DNA of 64,000 nucleotides from Meridianimarinicoccus sp. MJW13 (GTDB taxonomy: Bacteria; Pseudomonadota; Alphaproteobacteria; Rhodobacterales; Rhodobacteraceae). Position numbers and translations under genes: made by a program. A model generated the notes under the pieces. That model saw only the letters and a program-made list of their open reading frames with translations, ran no database searches and was not told the DNA's origin. Shown one piece after another: positions 19,705-29,894 of the stretch (its first letter is position 1; the number at the start of each line of letters is the position of its first letter). The stretch covers positions 124,001 through 188,000 of the forward strand of contig NZ_JACNMU010000010.1 in NCBI RefSeq assembly GCF_014901205.1, read 5' to 3'.

Positions 19705-19854
19705 TGTCGTTCCTAATGCTGACCGAGGGACCCTCCCCCGGCCTGGTTGCGTACGGACTTGTGCCCGTGGCCCCGTCGTCGTTCTGGCATCCTGTCCCGT
19801 GGGGCCCGGCAGGAGAGTGCGTCTGGACACGGCGCAATGCCGTGATGAACAAAA

Positions 19855-19880
19855 GAAAACGCGCCGAAGGCGCGTTTCCC
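19855..19880 (-). terminator. terminator or attenuator between rpsO and pnp
   Basis: On the minus strand AAACGCGCC pairs with GGCGCGTTT over a TTC loop and is followed by TCTTTTG. It lies a few bases after the rpsO stop, so part of the transcripts probably end here before pnp. Confidence 0.75.
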
Positions 19881-19887
19881 GAAAAGC

Positions 19888-20157
19888 TTAGCGGCGCAGG
19901 CCGAGGCGCTTGATCAGCTCCTGGTAGCGGGCGGCGTCTTTTTCATTCAGATAGTCCAGCAGCTTGCGGCGCTGTGCTACCAGTTTCAGAAGGCCACGAC
20001 GCGAGTGGTTGTCCTTCTTGTGGGTCTTGAAGTGCTCGGTGAGCGTGGTGATCCGCGAGGTGAGGATGGCAACCTGAACTTCGGGCGAACCGGTGTCGCC
20101 TTCCTTGGTTGCGAAGTCCTTCATGACGCGGGCTTTTTCTTCAACAGTAATCGACAT
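19888..20157 (-). CDS. rpsO: 30S ribosomal protein S15
   Basis: The 89-residue protein is fully typical of S15 ([37 protein letters not shown]), a primary 16S rRNA-binding protein of the small subunit platform. First gene of the rpsO-pnp unit. The start is the ATG at 20157, with GGAGACC upstream. Confidence 0.98.
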   Translation of the reverse strand: MSITVEEKARVMKDFATKEGDTGSPEVQVAILTSRITTLTEHFKTHKKDNHSRRGLLKLVAQRRKLLDYLNEKDAARYQELIKRLGLRR

Positions 20158-20547
20158 CGGGGTCTCCTTGAACAAGAGGGTGAAGGCACAAGCCGGGATG
20201 TCGTCCAGCAGAGCCCATGGAGAGAGCACCCACCCGAACACCGGGCGGATGCGCGCGTATAGGGGAAAAGCCGGGCGTTGAAAAGGGGCAGCGTTGCCGG
20301 GCGGCGCCGCGCGCGGGCGCGCGGCACAACATGTGCCCCGCCCCCGGCTTGCGCCGCGAGCGGGGCGCCGCCCGTGGCCGCCGGACACCCCTGATCCGCG
20401 GCGGGCTTGTGGCAAGGGCGAGGGGCATTTGGCTGAGAGATCCGCAGCAGGTCTGCGGATCAAGGCAAGCCTTGGGCAAGTCGGCCCCCGCCTCAAGGGC
20501 AAGCGGGCTGTGCCCGCGCGTGCCGCGCCCTTGACCCGGCGACCGAC
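20158..20547. other. 390-base gap upstream of rpsO: promoter plus palindrome-rich DNA
   Basis: No gene is supported here. The rpsO-proximal part holds a plausible promoter (20256-20284). The rest is extremely GC-rich and contains several inverted repeats, including GCCGCGCGC/GCGCGCGGC near 20305-20325, GATCCGCAG/CTGCGGATC at about 20439-20461, and CAAGGC-AAGCCTTG just after it. Open frames here have no homology I recognise. Confidence 0.6.
20256..20284 (-). promoter_or_regulatory. putative rpsO promoter
   Basis: On the minus strand TTTTCA (-35, 20279-20284) and TATACG (-10, 20256-20261) are separated by 17 bases, in the only AT-richer patch upstream of rpsO. Inferred from pattern only. Confidence 0.4.
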
Positions 20548-21063
20548 TCACCCCGGGGCGGGCCAGGGGATCAACGGCTGGGCGTAGGAGATGTAGAGCG
20601 GGTGTTTCGGGTGGCCCGCCTTGCTGAGGCCGAGGTGATGGGGCGCGACGCCGGTGGCGCGGATCAGCGATTCGACCGCCGGGCCGCGATCCAGATGCGC
20701 GCCGTGGGTGCCCCAGGCGCAGATCACCTTGTCTGCCCAGGTGCAGCCTTCGGCAATGGCGGTGTCATTGGACGGGCCCACCGGGTCGGCCTGCGCGCGC
20801 ATCGCGCGCGGATCGGTGGCACGCCAGGCGAAGATATTGGTGACCTGGAAGGCGCCAAAGCCCAGGGCACGGGCGCGGCGCTCGCAGCGTTCGACAGTGG
20901 GGTCGTTCTGCACCTCGGTGGCGGTCGAAGGGTTCAGCATCACGAAAAGCGCCCGCGCGCCCTGTGGATCCCAGGTGCGGGTCAGGCTGTAGCGGTAGTG
21001 TTCGCAGTCGGAATAGACGGCGGTAGAGGCGGCATCGCCTTTCAGGTGGCTGCGTTCGATCAT
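20548..21063 (-). CDS. DUF1643 domain protein
   Basis: A 171-residue protein with the DUF1643 hallmarks: YRYSLTRTWD, LFVMLNPSTATEVQNDPTVERC, VTNIFAWRATDP and VICAWGTHG. This family is widespread in bacteria and phages, and no biochemical role is firmly assigned. The start is ATG at 21063, 41 bases after the DUF2189 gene stop on the same strand. Confidence 0.88.
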   Translation of the reverse strand: MIERSHLKGDAASTAVYSDCEHYRYSLTRTWDPQGARALFVMLNPSTATEVQNDPTVERCERRARALGFGAFQVTNIFAWRATDPRAMRAQADPVGPSNDTAIAEGCTWADKVICAWGTHGAHLDRGPAVESLIRATGVAPHHLGLSKAGHPKHPLYISYAQPLIPWPAPG

Positions 21064-21104
21064 GGGCCCGTCTTGCGCGATTGCCGGACGGGCCGCAAGA
21101 CGGT

Positions 21105-21962
21105 CTAGCGCGGCGCGACGGCGCGACGATACAGGTGCCAGCTGGCATGACCCAGCACCGGCATCACCACGATCAGCCCCAGAAACAGCGGCAGCGAGCC
21201 GATGACGAGGAGCCCTGCCACGATGGCGCCCCAGGCCAGCACCGGCCCCGGATTGGTGCGGGTGACGCGCCACGAGGTGACCAACGCCATCGGCAGGCCG
21301 GTGTTGCGATCTACCAGCAGCGGGACCGAGACCACCGCCAGCGCCAGCACCAGTGCCGCGAAGACCGCACCTATGGGGATGCCCAGAAGGATCATGCCCC
21401 AGCCGGCATTGGTGCCCAGAACCTGCGCCAGGAATCCGGCCTCGGACGGGGGTTGTGCGCCCAGCGTGACCTGCCAGATCATCCCGGCTACCAGCATCCA
21501 GATGACGAAGATCGCCATCAACAGCCCGCCAAGCGCCAGGATCGGCGCCATCGAGGGCGAGCGCAGGGGGGTGAGCGCATCGCTCCACCGCGTCGGTTCG
21601 CCGGCCTCGCGGCGGCGGCTGAGTTCATAGAGACCCGTGGCGGCCACCGGTCCGATCAGGGCAAAGCCCGAGGCCATGGGGAACAGGTAGGGCAGCAGTT
21701 CGGTGTTGACCGCGATCAGCACCAGCGCCACGCCGATCAGCGGATAGATCACCACCAGCGCCAGCACATCGCTGCGCAGGGCCATGAAATCCTCGAAGCC
21801 CGCGGCCAGCGCCGCCAGCAGATCGTCGAAGGTGATCTGGCGCACCTGTGGCGCCTCGGTTTCGCGTCCGCCCATGCGGCGGGTGGCTTCGGCCACGTGA
21901 CTGCCGGCCGCGCTGGCGGCCTCGGCGGTCCATGTCAGAGGGTTTCCGATTGTCTTGACCAT
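21105..21962 (-). CDS. DUF2189 integral membrane protein
   Basis: A 285-residue protein with about six hydrophobic helices between residues 65 and 280 (for example VLALVVIYPLIGVALVLIAV, MAPILALGGLLMAIFVIWML). The N-terminal part (RQITFDDLLAALAAGFEDF) and the overall layout fit DUF2189, predicted inner-membrane proteins common in alphaproteobacteria and of unknown role. It runs in the same direction as the DUF1643 gene. Confidence 0.82.
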   Translation of the reverse strand: MVKTIGNPLTWTAEAASAAGSHVAEATRRMGGRETEAPQVRQITFDDLLAALAAGFEDFMALRSDVLALVVIYPLIGVALVLIAVNTELLPYLFPMASGFALIGPVAATGLYELSRRREAGEPTRWSDALTPLRSPSMAPILALGGLLMAIFVIWMLVAGMIWQVTLGAQPPSEAGFLAQVLGTNAGWGMILLGIPIGAVFAALVLALAVVSVPLLVDRNTGLPMALVTSWRVTRTNPGPVLAWGAIVAGLLVIGSLPLFLGLIVVMPVLGHASWHLYRRAVAPR

Positions 21963-22112
21963 GTGCGTTCCTCCCGTGCGGGCCTGTGGGAACGTCGTCA
22001 GGTATAGGCCTGCGGCGGAGCGCGGCGAGACCCGGGCAGCCGCGTACTCTGCCCTCAGTCTAGCGCAATTGGCGGGACGCGGCGCTCACAGTGGCGCGAG
22101 CGGCGGGCAGGG

Positions 22113-23018
22113 TCACGTCAGGTTGAAGACCCGTGTGGGATGCAATTCCCCGGCGCGGTAGATGCCCACCGCCACGGGCTGACCGTTGCAGGACGCCCAG
22201 GCTTCCTCGCCATACTCTGCCCCCTGGTTGACGCGGCCGGGATTGCCATGGCGCAGGCGGGTGGCGGCTTCGGGGGGGCAGGGCAGTTCGGGCAGGTCGG
22301 CAAGGCCGGTTTCCAGCGGCAGCAGGAAGCGGTCAAGCGCGGGATCCTTTGCCTCGGCCTCGATCTGCGTCATCGACAGGCCGTCCTCGGCGTCGAAGGG
22401 GCCGGACCAGACCCGGCGCAGTTCGCGCACATGGCCCAGGCATCCCAATGCCTCGCCCAGGTCGCGGGCGATGGCGCGCACGTAGCCGCCCTTGCCGCAG
22501 ACCATTTCCAGGGTGACGTGATCGGCATCCTCGCGGGCGACGCGGGTCAGGCTTTCGACGTAGAGCGGGCGCGCGGCCAGTTCCGGCGTGTCGCCGTCGC
22601 GGGCAAGTTTATAGGCGCGCTGGCCGTCGATCTTGACGGCGGAATAAAGCGGCGGCACCTGCTGGATGTCGCCCACGAATTGCGCCAGCGCAGCGTCGAT
22701 CTGGTCGTCATCGGGGCGCAGGTCCGAGGTCGCCAGCACCCGGCCTTCGGCATCGTCAGTGTCGGTGGATACCCCCAGCCGCACGGTGAAGCGATAGGCC
22801 TTCAGTGCATCGGTGATATAAGGCACGGTCTTGGTGGCCTCGCCCAGGGCCACGGCCAGAACGCCTGTGGCTTCGGGATCCAGCGTGCCCGCGTGCCCGG
22901 CCTTCTTGGCATCGAAGGCCCAGCGGACCTTGTTGACAACGGCATTGGAGGTGATCCCGGCGGGCTTGTCGATGACCAGCCAGCCCGAGACATCGCGTCC
23001 CTTCTTTCGGCGTGCCAT
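22113..23018 (-). CDS. truB: tRNA pseudouridine(55) synthase TruB
   Basis: A 301-residue enzyme that makes Psi55 in the T-loop of tRNAs. It shows [14 protein letters not shown], the catalytic Asp in [29 protein letters not shown] and [12 protein letters not shown]. The C-terminal extension is PUA-like. It lies 4 bases downstream of rbfA, matching the conserved rbfA-truB pairing near translation genes. Confidence 0.96.
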   Translation of the reverse strand: MARRKKGRDVSGWLVIDKPAGITSNAVVNKVRWAFDAKKAGHAGTLDPEATGVLAVALGEATKTVPYITDALKAYRFTVRLGVSTDTDDAEGRVLATSDLRPDDDQIDAALAQFVGDIQQVPPLYSAVKIDGQRAYKLARDGDTPELAARPLYVESLTRVAREDADHVTLEMVCGKGGYVRAIARDLGEALGCLGHVRELRRVWSGPFDAEDGLSMTQIEAEAKDPALDRFLLPLETGLADLPELPCPPEAATRLRHGNPGRVNQGAEYGEEAWASCNGQPVAVGIYRAGELHPTRVFNLT

Positions 23019-23022
23019 GGTC

Positions 23023-23427
23023 TCAGTCGTCCGGCTTTTGCAGGTCGCGCTGGACCGTCTCGCTCGAAAACAGGCGGCGGGTATCGTCCATCCGGTCGAA
23101 GGTGTCATCCAGCCGGAACCGCAACTCGGGCGCGTATTTCAGGGTCAGACCCTTGGAGACCTGACGGCGCAGTTCATGCGTGTTGCGGCGCAGGGCCAGA
23201 AGCGCTTCTTCGGCATTCTCGCCACCCAGGGGCAGGACGAAGGCCGTGGCGATCTTCAGATCCGGCGAGGTGCGCACCTCGCCCACGGTGATCGACATGC
23301 GGTTCAGGTCGGGATCATGCACGTCGCCGCGCGCCAGCACATCCGACAGGGTGCGCCGGATCAGTTCGCCCACGCGCAATTGCCGCTGCGAGGGGCCGGC
23401 GCCATCATGATGCTTGTTTCGTGCCAT
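23023..23427 (-). CDS. rbfA: ribosome-binding factor A
   Basis: A 134-residue KH-fold protein that helps mature the 5' end of 16S rRNA. Its signature runs [20 protein letters not shown], then [20 protein letters not shown] and [15 protein letters not shown]. Start at ATG 23427, divergent from dapB (103 bases between). Co-transcribed with truB. Confidence 0.95.
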   Translation of the reverse strand: MARNKHHDGAGPSQRQLRVGELIRRTLSDVLARGDVHDPDLNRMSITVGEVRTSPDLKIATAFVLPLGGENAEEALLALRRNTHELRRQVSKGLTLKYAPELRFRLDDTFDRMDDTRRLFSSETVQRDLQKPDD

Positions 23428-23529
23428 CGGCGCTATCTAGGGGATCGGATCGGCTGCTGCAACAGGCTTTGCCAAGGGCGTCGGGGAAAGATAGGAGGGG
23501 CGGGACCATGAAAAGAAGGATGATGCGAG

Positions 23530-24342
23530 ATGTCGGAAAGCTGCGCGATCGTGGTGATGGGCGTGTCGGGCCGGATGGGCCGGATGCTGGTGCAAACCGT
23601 GCAGGACAACCCAAAAACGCATCTGTCCGGCGCGGTGGAACGACCGGGCCATGACTGGATCGGCCGCGACCTGGGCGAAGCCATGGGCGGCGCGGCAACC
23701 GGCGTCGTAGTAACCGGCGATGCAGCGGCGGCGCTGGACAGAGCCGACGCGGTGATCGATTTCACCGCACCCGCGGCCACCGTTGCGCTGGCGCAATTGG
23801 CGGCTGACAAGGGTGTCGTTCATGTGATCGGCACCACCGGCATGACCGAGGCCGATATCGCCGCCGTGGACGCGGTGACCGACCGCGGTGTCGTGGTGCG
23901 CGCCGGCAACATGAGCCTGGGCGTGAACCTACTGGTTCAGCTGACCAGGCAGGTCGCCGCAGCACTGGACGAAGACTACGACATCGAGGTGGTCGAGGGC
24001 CACCACCGGCACAAGGTCGATGCGCCTTCGGGTACGGCCCTGATGCTGGGACAGGCGGCCGCCGACGGGCGCGGCGTCGATCTGGAACAGGCCAGCGATC
24101 GCGGCAGGGACGGCATCACCGGCCCGCGCGAACGCGGCAAGATCGGCTTCCATGCCATTCGCGGCGGCGACATCATCGGTGAGCATGACGTGCTGTTCGC
24201 TGCCGATGGCGAGCGCATCACCCTGCGCCACGTAGCCTCGGACCGGTCGGTCTTTGCGCGCGGGGCCGTGAAGGCGGCGCTGTGGGGGCAGGGCAAGGTG
24301 CCGGGCCACTATTCCATGCTGGATGTGCTCGGGCTGGGGTGA
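23530..24342 (+). CDS. dapB: 4-hydroxy-tetrahydrodipicolinate reductase
   Basis: A 270-residue reductase of the lysine/meso-diaminopimelate pathway. The nucleotide motif is [13 protein letters not shown] (usual GxxGRMG). It also has [12 protein letters not shown] and the substrate-binding signature [19 protein letters not shown] with its catalytic His and Lys. Divergently transcribed from rbfA. Confidence 0.96.
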   Translation: MSESCAIVVMGVSGRMGRMLVQTVQDNPKTHLSGAVERPGHDWIGRDLGEAMGGAATGVVVTGDAAAALDRADAVIDFTAPAATVALAQLAADKGVVHVIGTTGMTEADIAAVDAVTDRGVVVRAGNMSLGVNLLVQLTRQVAAALDEDYDIEVVEGHHRHKVDAPSGTALMLGQAAADGRGVDLEQASDRGRDGITGPRERGKIGFHAIRGGDIIGEHDVLFAADGERITLRHVASDRSVFARGAVKAALWGQGKVPGHYSMLDVLGLG

Positions 24343-24390
24343 TCCAGACAGGGCTTTGGCGCGTATCCCTTCAAAAGCAGGGAGCGTGCC

Positions 24391-24753
24391 ATGCCATATC
24401 GTGTCTTCGCCTGGATCGCCGGGGTGAGTGTCAGCCTTGTCGCCACCGCCGCCGTGGCGGATTATTCCCGGATCACCGACAAGCGCACCTTTGCCGAGAT
24501 GGTCGCGGGCCGGCAATTGACCCGCCTGGGCATCGAATTGACCGTGACGCCGGGTGGCGACATCCGCGGCTCGGCCTTCGGCAAGCAGGTGTCGGGGGCC
24601 TGGGAGTGGCAGAACGGCTATTTCTGCCGCGATCTGGTCTGGGGCGAGCGCGATCTCGGGTTCAACTGTCAGGAGGTCGCCTTGAACGGACGGGCCTTGA
24701 AGTTCACTTCGGACCGGGGCGCGGGGCCTTCGGCGAGCCTGACGTTGCGCTAG
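24391..24753 (+). CDS. small exported protein of unknown function
   Basis: A 120-residue protein with a cleavable-looking signal peptide (hydrophobic to AVA at about residue 23) followed by a beta-rich domain with two cysteines (GYFCRDLVW, FNCQEVAL). I do not recognise a named family; similar short secreted proteins sit next to dapB in Rhodobacterales. The ATG at 24391 follows AGGGAGCGTGCC. Probably periplasmic. Confidence 0.8.
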   Translation: MPYRVFAWIAGVSVSLVATAAVADYSRITDKRTFAEMVAGRQLTRLGIELTVTPGGDIRGSAFGKQVSGAWEWQNGYFCRDLVWGERDLGFNCQEVALNGRALKFTSDRGAGPSASLTLR

Positions 24754-24760
24754 GACCTTC

Positions 24761-24814
24761 ATGCCTCCGGCGGGAGTATTTTGGACAAGAAAAAGTGAGG
24801 GCCGTCTGGGACAT
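24761..24814 (+). repeat. dispersed intergenic repeat, copy 3
   Basis: This copy reads ATGCCTCCGGCGGGAGTATT followed by TTGGACAAGAAAAAGTGAGG and GCCGTCTGGGA. It is almost identical to copies 1 and 2, but the distal hairpin arm is not conserved. It lies downstream of the small exported protein. Confidence 0.7.
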
Positions 24815-24911
24815 GATCCGAGGGGGCGTGACAGGCGCGGATGAGTGGCGCCCCGGCTGACCAGGGCGCAAGACGATCTGGGCATCGACAAACGCCCGAT
24901 GCAGCCCACCG

Positions 24912-25091
24912 TCAGAAATCGATGGCGATGCCCTTTTTCTCCCAGTCGCCGTAGCGCACCGGTTCCGGGCCGTCGCGCCCGCCCAGTTCCGTGGGCAATT
25001 CGGCCTGTTGCGCCTGTTTGCGGCGCTCTTCGGCTTCCTGCAGGGCGCGTTTTGCGGCCTCGGGCAGGGTGTCTGGATCGGGATGGCTCAT
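24912..25091 (-). CDS. DUF1674 / succinate dehydrogenase assembly factor 4-like protein
   Basis: A 59-residue protein ending VRYGDWEKKGIAIDF, the near-invariant C-terminus of DUF1674. The family includes mitochondrial SDHAF4, which binds flavinylated SdhA during complex II assembly. A helical charged middle (EAAKRALQEAEERRKQAQQ) precedes it. The ATG is at 25091. Succinate dehydrogenase genes are not in this window. Confidence 0.85.
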   Translation of the reverse strand: MSHPDPDTLPEAAKRALQEAEERRKQAQQAELPTELGGRDGPEPVRYGDWEKKGIAIDF

Positions 25092-25168
25092 GGGGCGTCC
25101 TTGTGGCTGACCTGTGCCTGATATACGCCAGACGTCGCAACGCTCAAGGGGGCCGGAGGGCGCAGGGG

Positions 25169-26473
25169 ATGGCACAGGAAGATCGAAAGAGTGCCGCGCC
25201 GGGCGGTCAGGCGGCACGCAAGGCCGCCGTTGGCTTGCTGGTGGCGGTTCTGGAAGAAGGCCAGTTGCTGGCCGCGGCGGTGGATGCCGCAGACGGACCG
25301 CTGGCCGGGCTGGCGCCCGACGACAGGGCGCGTGCGCAACGTCTGGCGAGTGAGACCCTGCGGCATCTGGGACCGGCGGATGCGGTTCTGAAACCCTTCG
25401 TGCGCAAACCCCCGCCCCCTGCGGCGCGGCACCTGTTGCGGTTGTCGGTGGTCGAATTGTGCCACATGGGCGCGGCGGCGCATGGGGTTGTGGATTCGGC
25501 GGTCAGTCTGGCGGGCAGCGATCCGGCGACGGCGCGCGTCAAAGGGCTGGTCAACGCGGTGTTGCGCCGGGTGGCTGAGGACGGGCCGGAGATCTGGGCG
25601 CGGCAGCAGGCGCAACGGTTGCCGAACTGGCTGCGCGGACGGCTGCAATCGGCCTATGGCGGCAAAGTGACCGCTGCGATCGAGACCGCGCATGCCGTAG
25701 GGGCACCGCTGGACCTGACAGCGCGTGATGCCGCGGCGCTGGCCGAGACGCTTGGCGGCGACCTTCTGCCCACCGGATCGGTGCGCTTGTCAGGCTCGCG
25801 ACAGGTTTCGGGCCTGCCGGGATATGATACGGGTGCCTTCTGGGTGCAGGATGCGGCGGCGGCGCTGCCGGCGCGGGTGCTGGCCGCGACGCCGGGTGAA
25901 ACAGTGCTGGATCTGTGCGCGGCACCGGGCGGGAAGACCCTGCAACTGGCTGCCGCCGGGGCGTCGGTCACGGCGCTGGATGCCTCGGAAGCGCGGTTGC
26001 GTCGCTTGCATGACAACCTGCGCCGCACCGGGCTTGAAGCCAAGGTCGTGGTGGCCGATGCGCTGACCTGGAAGGGTGGGGCTTTTGACGCCGTGCTTCT
26101 GGATGCGCCCTGTTCGGCCACCGGCACCATCCGCCGCCATCCCGATCTGCCCTTCGTCAAGCAATCGTCGGACATCCGGGCGCTGGCGGCGTTGCAGCAG
26201 CAGATGCTGGATCGGGCGCTGGGCTGGGTGAAACCCGGCGGGCGGCTGGTCTATTGCACCTGTTCGCTGCTGCCCGAGGAGGGAGAGGATCAGATCGCCG
26301 GCCTGCTGGAGCGCACACCCGGCCTGTGGGTCGATCAGGACGCTTTGGCGGCCCTGCCCGGTATCGATCCGGCCTGGCTGGGGCCACTGGGATTGCGCCT
26401 GCGGCCGGATTTCTGGGCCGAACGCGGCGGCATGGACGGGTTCTTCATCACGCTGTTGCGTCGGGAGGCGTGA
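25169..26473 (+). CDS. rsmB: 16S rRNA m5C methyltransferase RsmB-like
   Basis: A 434-residue protein. A NusB-like RNA-binding domain (about 20-140) is followed by a SAM methyltransferase: motif I LDLCAAPGGKTLQLA, motif IV DAPCSATGTIRRHPD, and motif VI YCTCSLLPEEGE with the second catalytic Cys. It methylates a 16S rRNA cytidine (C967 in E. coli). The frame runs far upstream, but homology starts at the ATG at 25169, preceded by GGAGGG. First of a run continuing with the heparinase-like gene and purH. Confidence 0.92.
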   Translation: MAQEDRKSAAPGGQAARKAAVGLLVAVLEEGQLLAAAVDAADGPLAGLAPDDRARAQRLASETLRHLGPADAVLKPFVRKPPPPAARHLLRLSVVELCHMGAAAHGVVDSAVSLAGSDPATARVKGLVNAVLRRVAEDGPEIWARQQAQRLPNWLRGRLQSAYGGKVTAAIETAHAVGAPLDLTARDAAALAETLGGDLLPTGSVRLSGSRQVSGLPGYDTGAFWVQDAAAALPARVLAATPGETVLDLCAAPGGKTLQLAAAGASVTALDASEARLRRLHDNLRRTGLEAKVVVADALTWKGGAFDAVLLDAPCSATGTIRRHPDLPFVKQSSDIRALAALQQQMLDRALGWVKPGGRLVYCTCSLLPEEGEDQIAGLLERTPGLWVDQDALAALPGIDPAWLGPLGLRLRPDFWAERGGMDGFFITLLRREA

Positions 26474-26547
26474 GGCCAATTGGGCGATGACAGGGCGCGC
26501 GCGCCTGCCTATGGTCCGGCTGATGCAGTGAAACGAACGGGGTTTTC

Positions 26548-28287
26548 ATGGCGGGACTGGCCGGGGGCAAAGCCTATCGCGTGACCGGGATTGACCGGCT
26601 GCACGCCCGGCTGAGCGGGCCGATGCATCGCCGTCTGGCGCTGCGTGCCGATCCGGCCTGGGCGGTCTTTGGCCATGCCGCGCGGGGCGAGGCCCTGCTG
26701 GCCGGGCATTTCGGCCTTGGCGAACCCACCCCCCGACCGGGCGAACCCATCTGGGACATCCACTGCGACGACCCGCTGCGCGAACAGGGGCGGCAGGCGT
26801 TCCGCTGGCTGGACGATCTGGCGGCGCTGTCGGATCCGCAGGCGCAGCGTGTGGCCTGCCATTGGGTGCAGATCTGGCTGAACCGCTTCGGCAAGGGGCA
26901 TGGACCCGGCTGGCACGTGGTGATCGCGGCGGAGCGGTTGAACCGGCTGCTGCGCTACATGACCTGGCTGGCCACCGGGATGGAGGCCGTTTCGCTGGCC
27001 ATTCTGGAGCGGACGGTCGCGCGCCACCAGCGGTTCGTGCAGCGGCGGTTGCGGCAGGTGCCGGGCGGCTTCGACGGGCTGCTGACATGGACCCATCTGC
27101 TGACCTCAGGCGCCTGCCTGACGCAGTCCGAGGCGTTGCAGGCCAAGGCCAGCGCGGCGTTGGAGCCGTTGTGTGCCAAGCTGATCGATCCGGCAGGCGG
27201 CATTCCAACCCGCAACCCCGAGGTGCTGGCGGAGCTGTTCGTGGCGCTGGCCATGGCGGCGCGGGCGCTGGACCTGGCGGAATTGTCGCCGGGGCCGGAA
27301 CATAGCGGCGCGTTGGCGCGGCTTGCGCCTGTGGTGCGCGGCTTGCGGCTGGGCACCGGCGGTCTGGCGCGGTTTCAGGGCGGCAGTGCGGGATGCGCGG
27401 TGACGCTGGATGCGGCGCTGTCGGTGATGCCGGGCGCGCGTGGTGCAGGTCCGGCGATGCCAATGGGGTATGCGCGAATGGCGCGCGGGCGCAGCATTGT
27501 CCTGGTCGATGTGGCGCCGCCGCCGCTGACAGTGCCCGGCGCCGATCCTCATGCCGGGGCGCTGGGGTTCGAGATGACCTCGGGCCGGCGTCGCCTGATC
27601 GTCAATTGCGGTTCGGGTGCCGGGTTCGGGGCGGATTGGCACAGCGCGGCACGGCAAACCGCCTCGCACAGCACGCTGATCCTGGACGGCCAGTCCTCCT
27701 GTCCGCTGGAGCCCGTTGGGCGTGCGGCGCGGCGCAGCGCGGAACCGCCGGAAGATGTGGAAGTCGAATTGCATGGCGAGACGCCCGATGCGCACGTCGT
27801 GGCCGCGCACAACGGCTATGCACCAGGGTATGGGCTGATCCATGTGCGGCGGCTGGATCTGGACCTGTCGGGCGGCGTGCTGCGCGGCGAGGATCTGCTG
27901 AGCGCGGTCACCGAGACCGAGAAGCGGCGGTTTTCCGGGGCCCATGACGGGCGTGGCGTGCCCTACGCCTTGCGCTTTCACCTGCATCCAGAGGTCACCG
28001 CTCAGCAGGAGGACGGCGCCGGGCCGGTACATCTGGCGCTGCCGTCGGGGGAACGCTGGTGTTTCCGCGTCGAAGGCGCGCTGTCCTTGCGTCTTGACGC
28101 CAGCGTGTATCTGGACAACACCCGCGCCGAACCGCGTGCGAGCCGACAGATCGTTCTTGAGGGGCGGGCACGCGACTTTGCCACGACGATCCGATGGCGG
28201 CTTGAGAAAGAGGGCGACATGCCCGATTTTCTGCGCGAAAACCCGCGCGACGGGCTGCTGGACGACCCCGCACCGGGCCGAGCCTGA
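26548..28287 (+). CDS. heparinase II/III family protein
   Basis: A 579-residue protein. An N-terminal alpha-helical toroid (about 60-290: [27 protein letters not shown]) leads to a C-terminal beta-sandwich with [23 protein letters not shown], typical of heparinase II/III-like lyases. No signal peptide is visible, so a secreted glycosaminoglycan lyase is unlikely. In Rhodobacterales this gene sits between rsmB and purH, and its role is unknown; an envelope polysaccharide substrate is a guess. Confidence 0.85.
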   Translation: MAGLAGGKAYRVTGIDRLHARLSGPMHRRLALRADPAWAVFGHAARGEALLAGHFGLGEPTPRPGEPIWDIHCDDPLREQGRQAFRWLDDLAALSDPQAQRVACHWVQIWLNRFGKGHGPGWHVVIAAERLNRLLRYMTWLATGMEAVSLAILERTVARHQRFVQRRLRQVPGGFDGLLTWTHLLTSGACLTQSEALQAKASAALEPLCAKLIDPAGGIPTRNPEVLAELFVALAMAARALDLAELSPGPEHSGALARLAPVVRGLRLGTGGLARFQGGSAGCAVTLDAALSVMPGARGAGPAMPMGYARMARGRSIVLVDVAPPPLTVPGADPHAGALGFEMTSGRRRLIVNCGSGAGFGADWHSAARQTASHSTLILDGQSSCPLEPVGRAARRSAEPPEDVEVELHGETPDAHVVAAHNGYAPGYGLIHVRRLDLDLSGGVLRGEDLLSAVTETEKRRFSGAHDGRGVPYALRFHLHPEVTAQQEDGAGPVHLALPSGERWCFRVEGALSLRLDASVYLDNTRAEPRASRQIVLEGRARDFATTIRWRLEKEGDMPDFLRENPRDGLLDDPAPGRA

Positions 28288-28300
28288 AAGGACCAAGACA

Positions 28301-29890
28301 ATGACCGACCGCGCGCCGCTGCGCTCTGCGCTTCTTTCCGTTTCCGACAAGACAGGTCTGGTGGAGTTCGCCACCGCCCTGAATGCGCGAGGGGTCATGC
28401 TGCTGTCCACCGGCGGCACCGCCAAGGCCCTGCGAGCCGCCGGGCTGGAGGTCACCGATGTGGCCGAGGTCACCGGCTTTCCCGAGATGATGGACGGGCG
28501 CGTCAAGACCCTGCATCCGCGTGTGCATGGCGGCCTGCTGGCCCTGCGCGACAATGATGAACATCTGGAAGCGATGGAAAGCCACGGCATCGGCGCCATC
28601 GATCTGCTGGTGGTGAACCTCTATCCGTTCGAGGCCACGGTGGCCGCCGGGGCGGATTATGACACCTGCATCGAGAACATCGACATCGGCGGCCCGGCGA
28701 TGATCCGCGCGGCGGCCAAGAACCACGCCTTCGTGTCGGTGGTGGTCGATCCGCAGGATTACGACGCCCTGCTGGCCGAAATGGAAGCCCATGATGGCGA
28801 GACCACCTATGGGTTCCGCCAGAAGCTGGCCCAGACCGCCTATGCCCGCACCGCCGCCTATGATGCGACCGTGTCAAGCTGGATGGCCGATGCCCTGGGC
28901 GAGCCCGCGCCGCGCCGCCGGGCCTTTGCCGGGACGCTGGCACAAACCCTGCGCTATGGCGAGAACCCGCATCAGGCGGCGGCCTTCTACACCGATGGCT
29001 CCAGCCGGCCCGGCGTGGCGACGGCGCGCCAGCATCAGGGCAAGGAACTGTCCTACAACAACATCAACGACACCGATGCGGCCTTCGAACTTGTGGCGGA
29101 ATTCGATCCCGCCGAGGGGCCGGCCTGCGCCATCATCAAGCACGCCAACCCCTGCGGCGTGGCCCGTGGTGCGACGCTGGCCGAAGCCTATGGGCGGGCT
29201 TTCGATTGCGACCGGACCTCGGCCTTCGGCGGCATCATCGCGCTGAACCAGCCGATCGACGGGCCGACGGCCGAAGCCATTACCGAGATCTTCACGGAAG
29301 TGGTGATCGCGCCGGCGGCGGATGACGCGGCCATGAGTATTTTTGCCAAGAAGAAGAACCTGCGGCTGCTCACCACTGGCGGACTGCCGGACCTGACGGC
29401 GGCGGCGCAGACCTATCGGCAGGTCGCCGGCGGGATGCTGGTGCAGGACAAGGACATCGGGCGAATTTCGCGCGACGATCTGAAGATCGTCACCAAGCGG
29501 ACACCTTCAGAGGCCGAACTGGCGGATCTGCTGTTTGCCTGGAAAGTGGCCAAGCACGTGAAGTCCAATGCCATCATCTATGTCAGGGATGGTGCCACGG
29601 TGGGCGTCGGTGCGGGCCAGATGAGCCGCGTGGACAGCACCCGGATCGCCGCGCGCAAGGCGCAGGACATGGCCGAGGCGATGGGGCTGGCCGCACCGCT
29701 GACGCAAGGCTCCGTGGTGGCCTCGGATGCGTTCTTCCCCTTTGCCGACGGGCTGATCACCGCCGCCGAGGCCGGTGCCACGGCGATCATCCAGCCCGGC
29801 GGCTCGATGCGCGACGACGAGGTCATCGCGGCGGCGGATGAGGCCGGGCTGGCGATGATCTTCACCGGCATGCGCCATTTTCGGCACTGA
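28301..29890 (+). CDS. purH: bifunctional AICAR transformylase / IMP cyclohydrolase
   Basis: A 529-residue enzyme for the last two steps of IMP synthesis. The N-terminal MGS-like cyclohydrolase domain shows [23 protein letters not shown] and [19 protein letters not shown]. The C-terminal AICARFT domain has [22 protein letters not shown] and [20 protein letters not shown]. Start is ATG 28301 with AAAGGACC. Codons at 29333-29356 (MSIFAKKK) are the same nucleotide string as the dispersed intergenic repeat core. lspA follows after 4 bases. Confidence 0.96.
   Translation: MTDRAPLRSALLSVSDKTGLVEFATALNARGVMLLSTGGTAKALRAAGLEVTDVAEVTGFPEMMDGRVKTLHPRVHGGLLALRDNDEHLEAMESHGIGAIDLLVVNLYPFEATVAAGADYDTCIENIDIGGPAMIRAAAKNHAFVSVVVDPQDYDALLAEMEAHDGETTYGFRQKLAQTAYARTAAYDATVSSWMADALGEPAPRRRAFAGTLAQTLRYGENPHQAAAFYTDGSSRPGVATARQHQGKELSYNNINDTDAAFELVAEFDPAEGPACAIIKHANPCGVARGATLAEAYGRAFDCDRTSAFGGIIALNQPIDGPTAEAITEIFTEVVIAPAADDAAMSIFAKKKNLRLLTTGGLPDLTAAAQTYRQVAGGMLVQDKDIGRISRDDLKIVTKRTPSEAELADLLFAWKVAKHVKSNAIIYVRDGATVGVGAGQMSRVDSTRIAARKAQDMAEAMGLAAPLTQGSVVASDAFFPFADGLITAAEAGATAIIQPGGSMRDDEVIAAADEAGLAMIFTGMRHFRH
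29333..29356 (+). repeat. repeat core embedded in purH
   Basis: ATGAGTATTTTTGCCAAGAA plus GAAG inside purH is identical over at least 23 bases to the intergenic copy at 54500. It encodes MSIFAKKK in the purH frame, just before the family-conserved NLRLL segment. Confidence 0.75.
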
Positions 29891-29894
29891 GCCG

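Noticed and set aside
17554-19716. 720-codon open frame antisense to pnp
   Set aside because: It is a GC-bias shadow of pnp, whose protein sequence is fully conserved; the antisense translation has no domain.
26548-28287. Secreted heparin lyase
   Set aside because: No signal peptide is visible and the gene lies between rsmB and purH; only family membership is supported.
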